Part shown: positions 1 to 8,665 of the stretch, piece by piece
How positions within the stretch are numbered: the stretch's first letter is position 1
Layout of the letters: every line of letters begins with the position of its first letter
Notes under the pieces: generated by a model
The model's database searches: none
What the model was told of the DNA's origin: nothing
What the model saw: the letters and a program-made list of their open reading frames with translations, nothing else
From: Leptolyngbyaceae cyanobacterium M33_DOE_097
GTDB taxonomy: Bacteria; Cyanobacteriota; Cyanobacteriia; Leptolyngbyales; Leptolyngbyaceae
NCBI GenBank assembly: GCA_015296075.1
Contig: DVDV01000016.1
Location: forward strand, 1 to 64,000
Direction: 5' to 3'
Length of the DNA: 64,000 nt
Translations under genes and position numbers: made by a program

Positions 1-123
1 AACCGGGTTGAACGGTGTTTCAATCGTCTGAAGCAATTCCGTCGCATTGCCACCCGCTATGAGAAGAAAGCTGAAAACTACCTTGCCATGCTGACTATAG
101 CCTCTATCATGATGTGGCTATAG
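1..123 (+). CDS. IS5-family transposase, C-terminal fragment (cut by window edge)
   Basis: Reading from base 1 gives 40 residues and a TAG stop at 121-123. The fragment contains RVERCFNRLKQFRRIATRYEKK and then a hydrophobic tail ending in MMWL. This is the characteristic C-terminus of IS5-group DDE transposases, where the segment R-x3-E-x6-K/R around the final catalytic Glu is followed by a conserved Tyr. Only the tail is visible, so it is unknown whether the element is intact. The gene runs in the same direction as carA and read-through into carA is possible. Confidence 0.7.
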   Translation, partial: NRVERCFNRLKQFRRIATRYEKKAENYLAMLTIASIMMWL

Positions 124-140
124 TTTTAAAACAGGCCCTA
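1..140 (+). mobile_element. Right end of an IS5-type insertion sequence
   Basis: The window opens inside a transposase gene that stops at 123. The stop is followed directly by an AT-rich then GC-rich stretch (TTTTAAAACAGGCCC, 124-138), which resembles the terminal inverted repeats of IS5-family elements. The left end lies outside the window, so the inverted repeat and target duplication cannot be compared. The element ends about 65 bases before the carA start codon. Confidence 0.65.
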
Positions 141-203
141 GGGATACATTGGTCTCAATCGAGTCGTGCAATAATAGGTCGATTGAATTGGTAAGCGAGT
201 GGT

Positions 204-1367
204 ATGGTTCTTGCGGCAACACAACCTGCATTACTGGTCTTAGCAGACGGTACCGCCTTTAAGGGCTGGTCGTTTGGCGCAACAGGCACGACAATTGGCG
301 AAGTGGTGTTTAACACGGGTATGACAGGCTATCAGGAAGTGTTAACAGACCCAAGTTATCGGGGTCAAATTGTGACTTTCACCTATCCCGAATTGGGCAA
401 CACAGGTGTTAACCCAGACGATGAAGAGTCAGGCCAACCTCAAGTCAGAGGCGCGATCGCCCGTAACATTTGCTTCAAGCCAAGCAACTGGCGCTCCACG
501 CAATCGCTACCGGATTATTTAAAGCAACACAAAGTTATCGCCATCTTTGGAATTGATACACGAGCCCTGACCCGTCGGTTGCGATCGGTCGGCGCCATGA
601 ATGGTGGCATTTCGACTGAGATTCTTGACCCTGTCGAGCTCCATCAGCGGGTGCAAGATGCCCCTAGCATGGCCGGTTTAAACCTCGTCAAAGAGGTCAC
701 TACCTCAACCATTTATGAGTGGTCAGACACCACCGACCCCGACTGGCAATACGGTTCTCCTGGGAGATCGCCCGATGAAACTCCCCTCACCGTTGTTGCC
801 GTTGACTTTGGCATCAAACGTAATATTTTGCGGCGATTAGCCAGTTATGGTTGCCGAGTCATTGTAGTTCCAGCCAATACACCGCCTGAAGAAATTCTCA
901 AATACAATCCCGATGGCATTTTCCTTTCGAATGGGCCAGGGGATCCAGCCGCCAACGTCGAAGGCATTGAAACGACAAAAGCCCTGCTTAAAAGCCAAAA
1001 ACCCATGTTTGGGATCTGCATGGGACACCAGATTTTAGGGCTGTCAATGGGAGCCGAAACTTTCAAGCTGAAATTTGGCCATCGAGGGTTAAACCAACCT
1101 TGCGGGTTAAGCCAGCAGGTTGAAATTACCAGCCAAAATCACGGTTTTGCGATCACGGCAGAGTCCCTAGAACAGACCCAGGTTGAAATCACTCACCTAA
1201 ACCTGAATGACCGCACGGTTGCAGGGCTACGGCACAAGTCGTTACCCATCTTCTCAGTGCAATATCACCCCGAAGCCAGCCCCGGCCCCCACGATGCTGA
1301 TTACTTGTTTGAGAAATTTATCGAGCAAATGTATGCAGCGCGACAGCAAGCAAACTCAGCAAATTAA
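204..1367 (+). CDS. carA: Carbamoyl-phosphate synthase small subunit (glutamine amidotransferase)
   Basis: This is the glutaminase subunit of carbamoyl-phosphate synthetase. It releases ammonia from glutamine and passes it to CarB for arginine and pyrimidine synthesis in the cytoplasm. The 387 residues match the usual family length. Residues 1-150 form the CarA-specific N-terminal domain ([17 protein letters not shown]). From about 195 there is a class I amidotransferase domain with the nucleophile Cys272 in FGICMGHQ and the His355/Glu357 pair in [11 protein letters not shown]. The ATG at 204 gives the standard N-terminus. No carB is in view, so the two subunits are not adjacent here. An IS element ends just upstream and may supply or disturb the promoter. 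Confidence 0.97.
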   Translation: MVLAATQPALLVLADGTAFKGWSFGATGTTIGEVVFNTGMTGYQEVLTDPSYRGQIVTFTYPELGNTGVNPDDEESGQPQVRGAIARNICFKPSNWRSTQSLPDYLKQHKVIAIFGIDTRALTRRLRSVGAMNGGISTEILDPVELHQRVQDAPSMAGLNLVKEVTTSTIYEWSDTTDPDWQYGSPGRSPDETPLTVVAVDFGIKRNILRRLASYGCRVIVVPANTPPEEILKYNPDGIFLSNGPGDPAANVEGIETTKALLKSQKPMFGICMGHQILGLSMGAETFKLKFGHRGLNQPCGLSQQVEITSQNHGFAITAESLEQTQVEITHLNLNDRTVAGLRHKSLPIFSVQYHPEASPGPHDADYLFEKFIEQMYAARQQANSAN

Positions 1368-1572
1368 ACACAACCCTTACGGATTTGGGAATTTTAAGCG
1401 AGGATACGGCTTTGGCTTTGCCTATAAAATCCCTCAAGAAGATTGTCAGAATTTTCTTTCCCCTCTTTCCCCAGATCCGTTAAGATAGTCGGAATCAAAA
1501 TAACCTGGTAAAGGCATTTACTAAGGTGTATACTAAATCGTCGTTTTGGAACGATAGGGCGAGGAGGGCGTT

Positions 1573-1938
1573 ATTCCTGAACCATTAACCTTGACGGTCA
1601 GTTTGAGAGGCACCCGTGAAGTCAAGGAAAGCTATCAGCTTGTTCGCCTCACAGGACTTTTAGATGCTTTTTCGGAGCCAACCTTCAAAAAGGTTCTGAC
1701 AAAGCTAGTGGATGATGGTCCTAAAAATATTGTGCTTGATCTATCGAAGATTGATTTTGTCGATAGTTCAGGGCTCGGTTCACTTGTTTTGCTGTTCAAA
1801 AAAATACAAACCGATCAAGGATCCTTGCAGATTGTGACCAACTCTCGTGTCACTCAGACCATGAAGATGGTGCATCTAGAGCAATTTTTCTCACTTCACA
1901 CTACTGTTGAGTCTGCTGTTGAGAAGATAAAAGCTTAA
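1573..1938 (+). CDS. STAS-domain anti-sigma factor antagonist
   Basis: This is a single STAS domain of the SpoIIAA/RsbV type. Such proteins bind anti-sigma kinases and are switched by serine phosphorylation. The core reads IVLDLSKIDFVDSSGLGSL, and the DSSGLG motif carries the phosphorylatable serine. Cyanobacterial homologues begin near VSLRGTREV, as here. The only conventional start in the open frame is TTG at 1591, but a strong ribosome site GAGGAGGG (1561-1568) lies 4-5 bases before an in-frame ATT at 1573, and a TAG at 1555 closes the frame upstream. I therefore place the start at ATT 1573 (121 aa); TTG 1591 (115 aa) is the alternative. The partner kinase is not in view. Confidence 0.88.
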   Translation: MPEPLTLTVSLRGTREVKESYQLVRLTGLLDAFSEPTFKKVLTKLVDDGPKNIVLDLSKIDFVDSSGLGSLVLLFKKIQTDQGSLQIVTNSRVTQTMKMVHLEQFFSLHTTVESAVEKIKA

Positions 1939-2033
1939 GCAACGCATCGATTTCAGTCGCTGCAACCGCATGATAGGTCTTATTCCTATCTAGCTTTGCG
2001 ATCGCCCGATTGCAAGCTAGCTATCACTTTACT

Positions 2034-2426
2034 ATGCTGAAACTGTTAATAGCCTGTTTGCTAATTCTGGCTCTCACAGTGGTCACGATTAGGCATCAAG
2101 CAACTGCGTCTGATTATTCGATTAAAGAAGAGATTGCAATGGCGGCTCCAGTTTTGACAAGTGACCAGATTGATAACGCTCTCAATGAGCTAAGCGGTTG
2201 GACACTAAAAGATGACCATCTGCATCGTGAGTTTAAGTTTAAATCCTTTGTTGAGGCGTTTGGCTTCATGTCGAGTGTGGCGCTCATTGCAGAGTCAATT
2301 GGGCATCACCCCATCTGGCTAAACGTCTATGATCGCGTCACCATTGACCTCACCACCCATGACTCTGGTGGGATTACCTCCCTAGATGTCGAGCTAGCCA
2401 AGAGAATCAACGGCCTCTCGAAGTAG
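2034..2426 (+). CDS. Pterin-4a-carbinolamine dehydratase with N-terminal hydrophobic extension
   Basis: This PCD/DCoH-fold enzyme dehydrates 4a-hydroxytetrahydropterin during pterin cofactor recycling. The family signature is complete in ESIGHHP...Y...H...D: E-x3-H-H-P-x5-Y-x9-H-x8-D. From ATG 2034 there is a hydrophobic N-terminus ([14 protein letters not shown]) ending in alanine-rich sequence that resembles a signal peptide, which is unusual for this family. A second in-frame ATG at 2139 has a purine-rich AAGAAGAG just upstream and would give the normal cytosolic length of about 95 residues. Either or both starts may be used. A clear terminator follows. Confidence 0.9.
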   Translation: MLKLLIACLLILALTVVTIRHQATASDYSIKEEIAMAAPVLTSDQIDNALNELSGWTLKDDHLHREFKFKSFVEAFGFMSSVALIAESIGHHPIWLNVYDRVTIDLTTHDSGGITSLDVELAKRINGLSK

Positions 2427-2448
2427 CCAGCCTAAATTTTCAAAAACT

Positions 2449-2504
2449 AAAGCCATTTCCCTTCAGCAATCCACTGGCTATTGGGAAATGACTTTGATTT
2501 TTTA
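2449..2504 (+). terminator. Rho-independent terminator after the pterin dehydratase gene
   Basis: AAAGCCATTTCCC (2449-2461) pairs with GGGAAATGACTTT (2483-2495) with a single mismatch, and is followed by GATTTTTT. It sits 22 bases after the stop codon. Confidence 0.8.
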
Positions 2505-2558
2505 GAAGAAAGACAATAGGGGAACACCTCCAAAACTGGTAGGCGTCGCTCTACTCAC

Positions 2559-3575
2559 CTAAGTAGACGGAGAATGCTCCGGCGGTTTGCCCCCTTTAAA
2601 AAAGACGCTGTTTTGCACAAAGTCACTGAAGTACATTGGTGGGTCTGCCTGGGGTTTACGTTGCACTACACGGCGCAATTGCCAGAGTGAATAGCCTGCG
2701 ATCCAAAGAGCATCACTCGTAGCCGCATACAAAAAGCCGTGATTCTTCAGAAAGTAACGGCGGCGAGAGTCAAACCAATACTGGGGGCGTCGCTTTGGTG
2801 GGCCATTCTTAGAAGTTACCCCCGTACTTTGGCCAGCAATGTGCATGACCCGACTATCGGGAACGTACCAGCAGAGCCACCCTGCGCGTCGTGCTTGCAA
2901 GCAAAAATCGGTTTCTTCGTAATAGAGAAAATAGCCTTCATCCATCAGGCCAATATCGTCAAACACTTCCCGCCGCACCATCATGCTGGCACCGGGCAAC
3001 CAGTCAACCTGGCAGGGTACGCCCTTCATCTCTTGCGCAACCACAAAATTTGACAGCAGCTTTGAGACAACCCCAAGGCGCAAACCACCGTCTAGCTCAC
3101 CCAATACATTGGGAAACCGAAACGCGATCGACCAGGGTTTACCCTCTCCATCTTCAAAACTGCTGCCTGAAATACCCACTTTGGGATTTTTATCCATAAA
3201 GTCAACCAGGGCCTTCAGCGCATTCGGACGCACCGCCGTATCAGGGTTGAGCAGCAAAATGTAAGGCGGACAATTGGGTGAAGCCAGAGCCGGACGAATC
3301 GCAAAATTATTGCCGTAAGCATAACCGCCGTTATAGTCAGCTGGCAAAACTGTAGCCCATTCTGACCAACCCTCCGTTGCGATCGCACCTTTCAGCGTGT
3401 CAAGCGAGTCATCACCAGAATCATTTTCGACTACCACCACTCGCATATTTGGCAGTGTTGGTAACTCTGGTTGCAGAGAGCGTAAGCAATTTACGACTAA
3501 ATTAGCCGAACGGTAGTTCACAATAACTACCATTAATGGGCAACCCGGAGGCAAAGAAAGGCTCGGTAAAGACAT
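2559..3575 (-). CDS. Family 2 glycosyltransferase (rhamnosyltransferase-like)
   Basis: This is a GT-A-fold glycosyltransferase, probably acting on surface polysaccharide at the cytoplasmic face of the membrane. The N-terminus MVVIVNYRSANLVVNCLRSL is typical of GT2. A nucleotide-sugar/metal motif appears as LLNPDTAVRPNALKAL near residue 110, and the acceptor region holds DWLPGASMMVRREVF and DEGYFLYYEETDFCLQARRAGW, a pattern shared with WbbL-like rhamnosyltransferases. The family usually has DPD where this protein has NPD. It has 338 residues with no transmembrane span. It is transcribed divergently from ureE. Confidence 0.9.
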   Translation of the reverse strand: MSLPSLSLPPGCPLMVVIVNYRSANLVVNCLRSLQPELPTLPNMRVVVVENDSGDDSLDTLKGAIATEGWSEWATVLPADYNGGYAYGNNFAIRPALASPNCPPYILLLNPDTAVRPNALKALVDFMDKNPKVGISGSSFEDGEGKPWSIAFRFPNVLGELDGGLRLGVVSKLLSNFVVAQEMKGVPCQVDWLPGASMMVRREVFDDIGLMDEGYFLYYEETDFCLQARRAGWLCWYVPDSRVMHIAGQSTGVTSKNGPPKRRPQYWFDSRRRYFLKNHGFLYAATSDALWIAGYSLWQLRRVVQRKPQADPPMYFSDFVQNSVFFKGGKPPEHSPST

Positions 3576-3860
3576 GGGGATGAGACTAAATAAAACAACT
3601 TTTGTCGATTAAAAACACACCATCAACCATCGTGGAGCCAATTGAGCCTGCTCAAAACTGAGTCCAATTCATTCTTATACTGCCCAACCATTCGACAAAT
3701 AAAACAGCCGATTAAATGCCTGATGTATATTCAGATGTAACCAATTCTTTCGCCTGAATGGTTGTTATGTAAAGCAGCCTTTAAGGAGTCTTCGTCGTTT
3801 CAGAGTGAATCGCTACAAATTTAAAGCTTCATTGAAGGAAAACCTCTCGTTGTCGAAAAT

Positions 3861-4298
3861 ATGCCTATTATTTTGAGTCAGCGATCGCCTGATCCACACG
3901 TAACTGCCGATTTAGAACTCGCCTTAACCGCTGAAGAACGGGGGCGATCGCGCCATCGCTTTGAAACTCTAAACGGCGAAGTCATTTTTTTACAACTGCC
4001 ACGCGGCACAACTCTTAAAGATGGAGATGTGTTGCAATCAGCGGACGGTACCCGCGTCAAAATTGTTGCCAAACCCGAACCCATCCTCATCGTAGAAGCA
4101 GCCAATGACCTGGCTCTGCTCAAAGCAGCCTACCACCTCGGCAACCGCCACGTTCCGCTTGAAATTTTAGTCAACCGCTTACACCTCTCACCCGACCCCG
4201 TTTTACGTGAAATGTTGGAGCATCGAGGGTTACAAGTTACCGCAGCGATCGCCCCTTTTCAGCCTGAGTCCGGTGCCTACGAGCATCACCATGACTAG
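3861..4298 (+). CDS. ureE: Urease accessory protein UreE (nickel chaperone)
   Basis: UreE delivers nickel during maturation of the urease active site. The two-domain layout is visible in 145 residues: an N-terminal beta domain (about 1-70) and a ferredoxin-like metal-binding domain from about 75 with the conserved segment [17 protein letters not shown], whose first His is the family nickel ligand. The C-terminus ends YEHHHD, a short version of the His-rich tail. ureF follows on the same strand after about 70 bases. The ATG at 3861 gives a family-typical start. Confidence 0.95.
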   Translation: MPIILSQRSPDPHVTADLELALTAEERGRSRHRFETLNGEVIFLQLPRGTTLKDGDVLQSADGTRVKIVAKPEPILIVEAANDLALLKAAYHLGNRHVPLEILVNRLHLSPDPVLREMLEHRGLQVTAAIAPFQPESGAYEHHHD

Positions 4299-4370
4299 CC
4301 TGTGCGCCAAAGAGCCACAAAACCCAAAAGTGAACCTTGATTGAGCCTACGAGAGAGAATTTGCGCCACC

Positions 4371-5072
4371 ATGAACGACGATTCTGCCCTTTTGCGGTTG
4401 TTTCAACTCACGAGTCCAGCTTTGCCAGTTGGTGCTTATAGCTACTCAGAAGGGTTAGAGTATCTGGTTCACCAGGGTCAATTGCCCAATGCCGCTGCCC
4501 TTCAAGAATGGCTGCACGACGAGTTGATGTTAGGCGCGATTCGCATGGATGCTGCGGTCATGGTGCGAGCCTATCAAGCCATTCAAGCGCAAGATTGGGA
4601 AACCGTTCTCCGCTGGAATCGTTGGCTCTCAGCCACCCGCGAAGCCGAAGAACTCCGCTTACAAAACTGGCAGATGGGGCGATCGCTCCTCCGTCTTTTA
4701 GAAGGGCTAACACCTGATCCAGCCTTGCCCCAATCCTTTCCCCCGTCCCTGATCGAGACACTGCTGAAAGAAGGATGCAACTTCGCGATCGCCTACGCCG
4801 TGATTGCAACCAGTTGGCAAATTACAGGATTTGTCACCCTACTCGGCTACCTGCACAGTTGGGCTGCAAACCAAATCAGCGCAGGCATCAAGCTCATTCC
4901 CCTGGGGCAAACCGCCGGACAACAATTACTGCTCGACCTGAACCCCTCTGTTCATCAGGCCGCCCTGCAAATTTGGGACTTACCAGATGACTCGCTTGAG
5001 AGTTGTAGCTGGGGATTAACTCTGGCAGCAATGGGGCACGAAACCCAGTATTCCCGCCTGTTTAGAAGTTAA
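4371..5072 (+). CDS. ureF: Urease accessory protein UreF
   Basis: UreF is the GTPase-regulating scaffold of the UreD-UreF-UreG complex that loads nickel into urease. The diagnostic N-terminal motif [24 protein letters not shown] is present, as are the all-helical body and the terminal [11 protein letters not shown]. The frame is open from a TTG at 4341, but ATG 4371 ([11 protein letters not shown]) matches the family start and gives 233 residues. ureG, which often follows ureF, is absent; the next gene is convergent and unrelated. The remaining urease genes must lie elsewhere. Confidence 0.94.
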   Translation: MNDDSALLRLFQLTSPALPVGAYSYSEGLEYLVHQGQLPNAAALQEWLHDELMLGAIRMDAAVMVRAYQAIQAQDWETVLRWNRWLSATREAEELRLQNWQMGRSLLRLLEGLTPDPALPQSFPPSLIETLLKEGCNFAIAYAVIATSWQITGFVTLLGYLHSWAANQISAGIKLIPLGQTAGQQLLLDLNPSVHQAALQIWDLPDDSLESCSWGLTLAAMGHETQYSRLFRS

Positions 5073-5121
5073 CCCTAGTTCAAACTTCCACCAGCAACCC
5101 TCAGTTCAAGGACGAGCAGCC

Positions 5122-5997
5122 TTAACCTCGTAAGAAGTTTAGCAACTCCCGGTTAACCGTTTGCGCCGCTTCTTGCTGGATCCAGTGACCACAGTTGGGA
5201 ATCGTCGTTAACCGATAAGGTGCATCGATTAGCTGGTCTAAGTTCTTCGTATTTTCTTGAGAGAGAAATGCATCATCCTCACCCCATAGCACCAGCGTTG
5301 GCACCGTAATTGGCTGCGGGGCACGCCCAACCTCTTTCATCCAGTTCCAGGGCATCAAAAGCTGGCGATAGTAGCTTAAGGCCGCCGAAAGCGCACCGGG
5401 CTTCTCTAGAGCCGCCTTATACACCTGAGTTTCTTCTTTTGAGAAAGCGCCCTTGCGAACGGCCTGATCTTGAAAAAGCCGCCGTACAAATTCCTGTGAA
5501 TTTTGACGGATCAGCCACTCCGGTAAAAAAGGAACCTGAAACGCAAAAACGTACCAACTGCGGCGCAACTGGTCAAAATTGGTGAACATTTCATGCATCA
5601 TGCGTTGAGGATGTGGCGCATTGAGAATAGCCAGGCGATCGAGCATGTGAGGAAATTTTTGCGCCAGATGCCATGCAATAATGCCGCCCCAGTCATGCCC
5701 GACAATGTGAGCGCGAGCATAGCCCAGACTTTGCACCAACCCGCGAATATCTTCGGCCAGCGTATCGAGGTCATAGCCACTCGGCGGCTTATCAGAATCG
5801 TTGTAGCCGCGCAGATCAGGCGCAACCACTTTGAAGTGCTGGCCTAAAAATGGAATCTGAAACCGCCAGGAATACCAGAACTCCGGAAATCCATGCAGCA
5901 GCACCACCAAATCACCCTCACCCTGCATCACCGAGTGCAAGCGAATGTGATTGGTTTCAATAAAAGAATGTTGCCAGGTTGCCGATAACGATGTCAT
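5122..5997 (-). CDS. Alpha/beta-fold hydrolase, epoxide hydrolase / haloalkane dehalogenase type
   Basis: This is a soluble alpha/beta hydrolase. The oxyanion motif HGFPEFWYSWRFQ, the nucleophile elbow VGHDWGG (Asp nucleophile flanked by His and Trp), an acid-loop candidate LWGEDDAFLS and the terminal histidine in NCGHWIQQE make a full Asp-Asp-His triad of the epoxide hydrolase/dehalogenase branch. HGFP and HDWGG favour epoxide hydrolase activity, but the substrate cannot be told from sequence. It has 291 residues and no signal peptide. It is convergent with ureF. Confidence 0.9.
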   Translation of the reverse strand: MTSLSATWQHSFIETNHIRLHSVMQGEGDLVVLLHGFPEFWYSWRFQIPFLGQHFKVVAPDLRGYNDSDKPPSGYDLDTLAEDIRGLVQSLGYARAHIVGHDWGGIIAWHLAQKFPHMLDRLAILNAPHPQRMMHEMFTNFDQLRRSWYVFAFQVPFLPEWLIRQNSQEFVRRLFQDQAVRKGAFSKEETQVYKAALEKPGALSAALSYYRQLLMPWNWMKEVGRAPQPITVPTLVLWGEDDAFLSQENTKNLDQLIDAPYRLTTIPNCGHWIQQEAAQTVNRELLNFLRG

Positions 5998-6517
5998 AGC
6001 TGTGAAGGCGATCGCAAACCTTCCATAAGTGTATCGAAAATAACGGTTGAGACTTTGCTTCTTTCGCTTTATTTTGACAAGCCCTTGAGCAACCGCAAAC
6101 CCAATGTCAAGAAATCCACGGTGCCGTAGTACAGCCAGCTTAACTACACCCTAGCTCAAAACCTAATCAGTTAGCAGGGCAGGCGATCGCAAAGTTGCGT
6201 ATAAAACGCAACAACTGGGCAATATTTTATAATCAGCTCGACAGACCTACGCATGTCTCTCGCAAACGTTCCACCTTAACGCCCAAAGGTTATTTCCGGC
6301 TCTACAATCAACAAAAACCATCAAAAGCTAGGATATTCTACTTTTAAGGGTATACGTAAAATCATTATTTTTCAGACCACATTGGTTTATTTTTATAAGT
6401 ACTTACACTTATGCTCTATTGTTTTCTGCTTATGGCTATCTATCAAATTTGAGCCAGCAAAAAGGAGTGCTACCAAAGATTTGCCTATCACTGACCACTT
6501 GCGCTTAAGAAAGCTTT
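5998..6517. other. Non-coding interval, 520 bases
   Basis: This interval lies between the divergent hydrolase and glycosyltransferase genes. It becomes AT-rich from about 6220. No RNA gene, repeat or convincing short gene was seen. It probably holds the promoters of both neighbours. Confidence 0.5.
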
Positions 6518-7612
6518 ATGAAATATCACATCGCGTTTGGGTGCCCGACCAATTTAGAAACCATTGCTCATGAGTCGAGCCAGGGCCGCTGTCCTCGGCA
6601 CGCCATGTTGCTATTACAAGCACGGCTCAATACGACAATGCACGTACCCGAAGCCGATCGCGTGAATTTCACAGATCGGCTCAACGCCAAGCTAATTGGC
6701 ACACCTGCAACCTGGGCAATGGCACGGCGCTTAGCCAAGCAACTCTCTGAAGAAGATGTCGTGATTGCGACCGGAGAAGATATCGGTATTCCGTTAGCGT
6801 TCCTGTTTAGCCAAAAGCGTAATCGTCCAAAATTAGCGATCGTGACCCACAACCTTGATCGTCCCAAAGCACGGCTATTGCTCAAACTCTGGCAGATTCA
6901 CAAACACGTTGACTTGTTTTTGCCACTTTGCACCCCTCAAGCCGATTTTCTCAAGCGGCACCTGAGTGTCCCCGCGTTGCGTGTACAACAACTTCCCGGA
7001 CATGCCGATCAACAGTTTTTCACTCCCGGCTCACCGGCTTCCCTGAAAACACGCCCTACGATCGTCAGTGTCGGCCTAGAGCAACGAGACTACCGGGTAT
7101 TAGCAGAAGCAACGGCTGATCTGGAAGTTGATGTTCGAATCAGTGCTTTTTCACGAGATGCGAAGGCAATTGGACGCGTCTTCCCAAAGGTGATGCCTGC
7201 CAATATGACCCACCAGTTCTATGCATGGCGAGAGCTGGTGCAACTCTACCGAGATGCCGATTTAGTCGTCGTTAGCACTATCGACAACAAATACGCGGCT
7301 GGAGTCACAACCCTGGTTGAGGCGATCGCCTGTCGTCGTCCAGTCATTGCTTCAGCGTCTCAGGGGTTAACCGAATACTTGATACCGGGAATGATTGACT
7401 CCTTTATCCCAGGCGATGCAACGGGACTGAAACAAGCTATCATTCGCCATTTGAGTGATCGCCAACAGGCCGAGGCTAAAGCAGCTCTGAGTTATGACTT
7501 TGCCATGCAACATTACTCAATGGAGCGACACGTCGATGCAATTGTTGAGTCGCTTCGAGTGGTTGGGTTAACTAAGTTTAGGCAACAACTTCAAACCTCA
7601 ATAGGTACTTGA
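6518..7612 (+). CDS. Family 4-like glycosyltransferase
   Basis: This is a probable GT-B-fold glycosyltransferase of 364 residues. The N-terminal half holds AIVTHNLDRPKARLLLKLW and a hydrophobic Rossmann-type pattern. The C-terminal half has the nucleotide-sugar domain: TIVSVGLEQRDYRVLAEA near residue 190, then LYRDADLVVVSTIDNKYAAGVTTLVEAIACRRPVIAS with the conserved E-A-x-A-C-x-R-P-V pattern of group 1 glycosyltransferases. The sugar and acceptor are unknown. A frame extending upstream is not needed. A short hairpin without a T-run (GCGTCA...TGACGC, 7652-7666) lies downstream. Confidence 0.85.
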   Translation: MKYHIAFGCPTNLETIAHESSQGRCPRHAMLLLQARLNTTMHVPEADRVNFTDRLNAKLIGTPATWAMARRLAKQLSEEDVVIATGEDIGIPLAFLFSQKRNRPKLAIVTHNLDRPKARLLLKLWQIHKHVDLFLPLCTPQADFLKRHLSVPALRVQQLPGHADQQFFTPGSPASLKTRPTIVSVGLEQRDYRVLAEATADLEVDVRISAFSRDAKAIGRVFPKVMPANMTHQFYAWRELVQLYRDADLVVVSTIDNKYAAGVTTLVEAIACRRPVIASASQGLTEYLIPGMIDSFIPGDATGLKQAIIRHLSDRQQAEAKAALSYDFAMQHYSMERHVDAIVESLRVVGLTKFRQQLQTSIGT

Positions 7613-7748
7613 GTAGTTGCTGAGAAGGTACGGCATTCGCCTCCTGGCGTCGCGTCATAGTGACGCTCGCTCATTTCGTTTGAGAAATTAGCAAACGGGA
7701 GGTTCAGGTCGCAATTGGCACCGCAACAATCGCTCAGACAATTAATTC

Positions 7749-8153
7749 ATGGCTAGCTCAACCCAAAAGACAGGCAAAATTCGGATCCCATGTGCCTACT
7801 GCCAGGGCAAGGGACGCGATCGCTTCGGAGTCATGTCACCCCTCTCCCAGTGCGCTGCGTGTCATGGCAAAGGCTTTCAGTGGATCGTGCCGCCTGTCGT
7901 CAGATGCGCTTACTGTCATGGAGGTGGAGTCTCCCCTACCGGAACTCGGAGCTATTGTTTAGCCTGTTGTGGCAAAGGGTTGCAGTCGCGGATTGATCGC
8001 ACCGCCTCTTGCCCCGACTGCCACAGCACTGGCAGCAACCCCAACACCGGGATGTATTGCAATCGGTGTCACGGGGCGGGTGTGATTCGTCCTGTAGTGG
8101 ATGTGCCGTTACCGCAGCGATCGCAGACAATAGAGGCTGGTGACTCAACCTAA
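7749..8153 (+). CDS. Stand-alone CXXCXGXG zinc-finger protein overlapping gvpK
   Basis: This small protein (134 aa) consists almost entirely of six CxxCxGxG-type motifs with cysteine pairs at residues 15/18, 35/38, 53/56, 70/73, 88/91 and 104/107. DnaJ has four such motifs binding two zinc ions; six would suit three. No J domain or substrate-binding domain is present. The reading frame runs 14 bases into gvpK, so the two genes are probably translationally coupled. I infer a chaperone or scaffold role in gas-vesicle assembly, but the function is not established from sequence. The motif architecture is plain; the role is not. Confidence 0.85.
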   Translation: MASSTQKTGKIRIPCAYCQGKGRDRFGVMSPLSQCAACHGKGFQWIVPPVVRCAYCHGGGVSPTGTRSYCLACCGKGLQSRIDRTASCPDCHSTGSNPNTGMYCNRCHGAGVIRPVVDVPLPQRSQTIEAGDST

Positions 8154-8619
8154 AAACCTTGTGACTTCTGATCTTCCCGTTCAGGCCATTACGCCCCCTA
8201 AAACATCCAGCAAGGAAGCAGGTTTGGCTCCCTTATTGCTGACCGTGATCGAACTGGTGCGCCAACTCATGGAAGCCCAGGTGATTCGTCGTATGGAGGC
8301 TGAAGAACTCAGTGAAGCAGACCTGGAGCGTGCAGCTGAAAGTCTTCGCAAGTTAGAAGAACAAGTGATTCAGCTGTGCGACGTGTTTGAGATTGACCCC
8401 AGAGACCTCAATATTGATTTAGGTGAAGTTGGCACTCTACTACCCAAAGCAGGCAACTATTATCCTGGTGAGAACTCTGCTAGCCCAACGATATTAGAAC
8501 TGCTCGATCGCCTGCTCAACACCGGAGTCGTCCTCCAAGGCGATGTCGATCTGGGTCTTGCCAATCTCAACTTAATTCACGCCAAACTGCAACTTGTTCT
8601 GACCTCAAAACCGATTTAA
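8140..8619 (+). CDS. gvpK: Gas vesicle protein GvpK
   Basis: GvpK is an accessory protein of gas-vesicle formation. The 159 residues show the family core LLLTVIELVRQLMEAQVIRRMEAEELSEADLERAAESL, then VCDVFEIDP-like and LLDRLLNTGVVLQGDVDLGLANLNLIHAKL segments. The start is GTG at 8140, with AGAGG at 8132-8136 as ribosome site. This start lies inside the preceding zinc-finger gene. gvpF/L and gvpG follow on the same strand. The structural gene gvpA is not in this window. Confidence 0.95.
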   Translation: MTQPKNLVTSDLPVQAITPPKTSSKEAGLAPLLLTVIELVRQLMEAQVIRRMEAEELSEADLERAAESLRKLEEQVIQLCDVFEIDPRDLNIDLGEVGTLLPKAGNYYPGENSASPTILELLDRLLNTGVVLQGDVDLGLANLNLIHAKLQLVLTSKPI

Positions 8620-8665
8620 CTGACTGTTTTTCCCTCATTGCTCAACTTTGGATATTGATTGCCCT

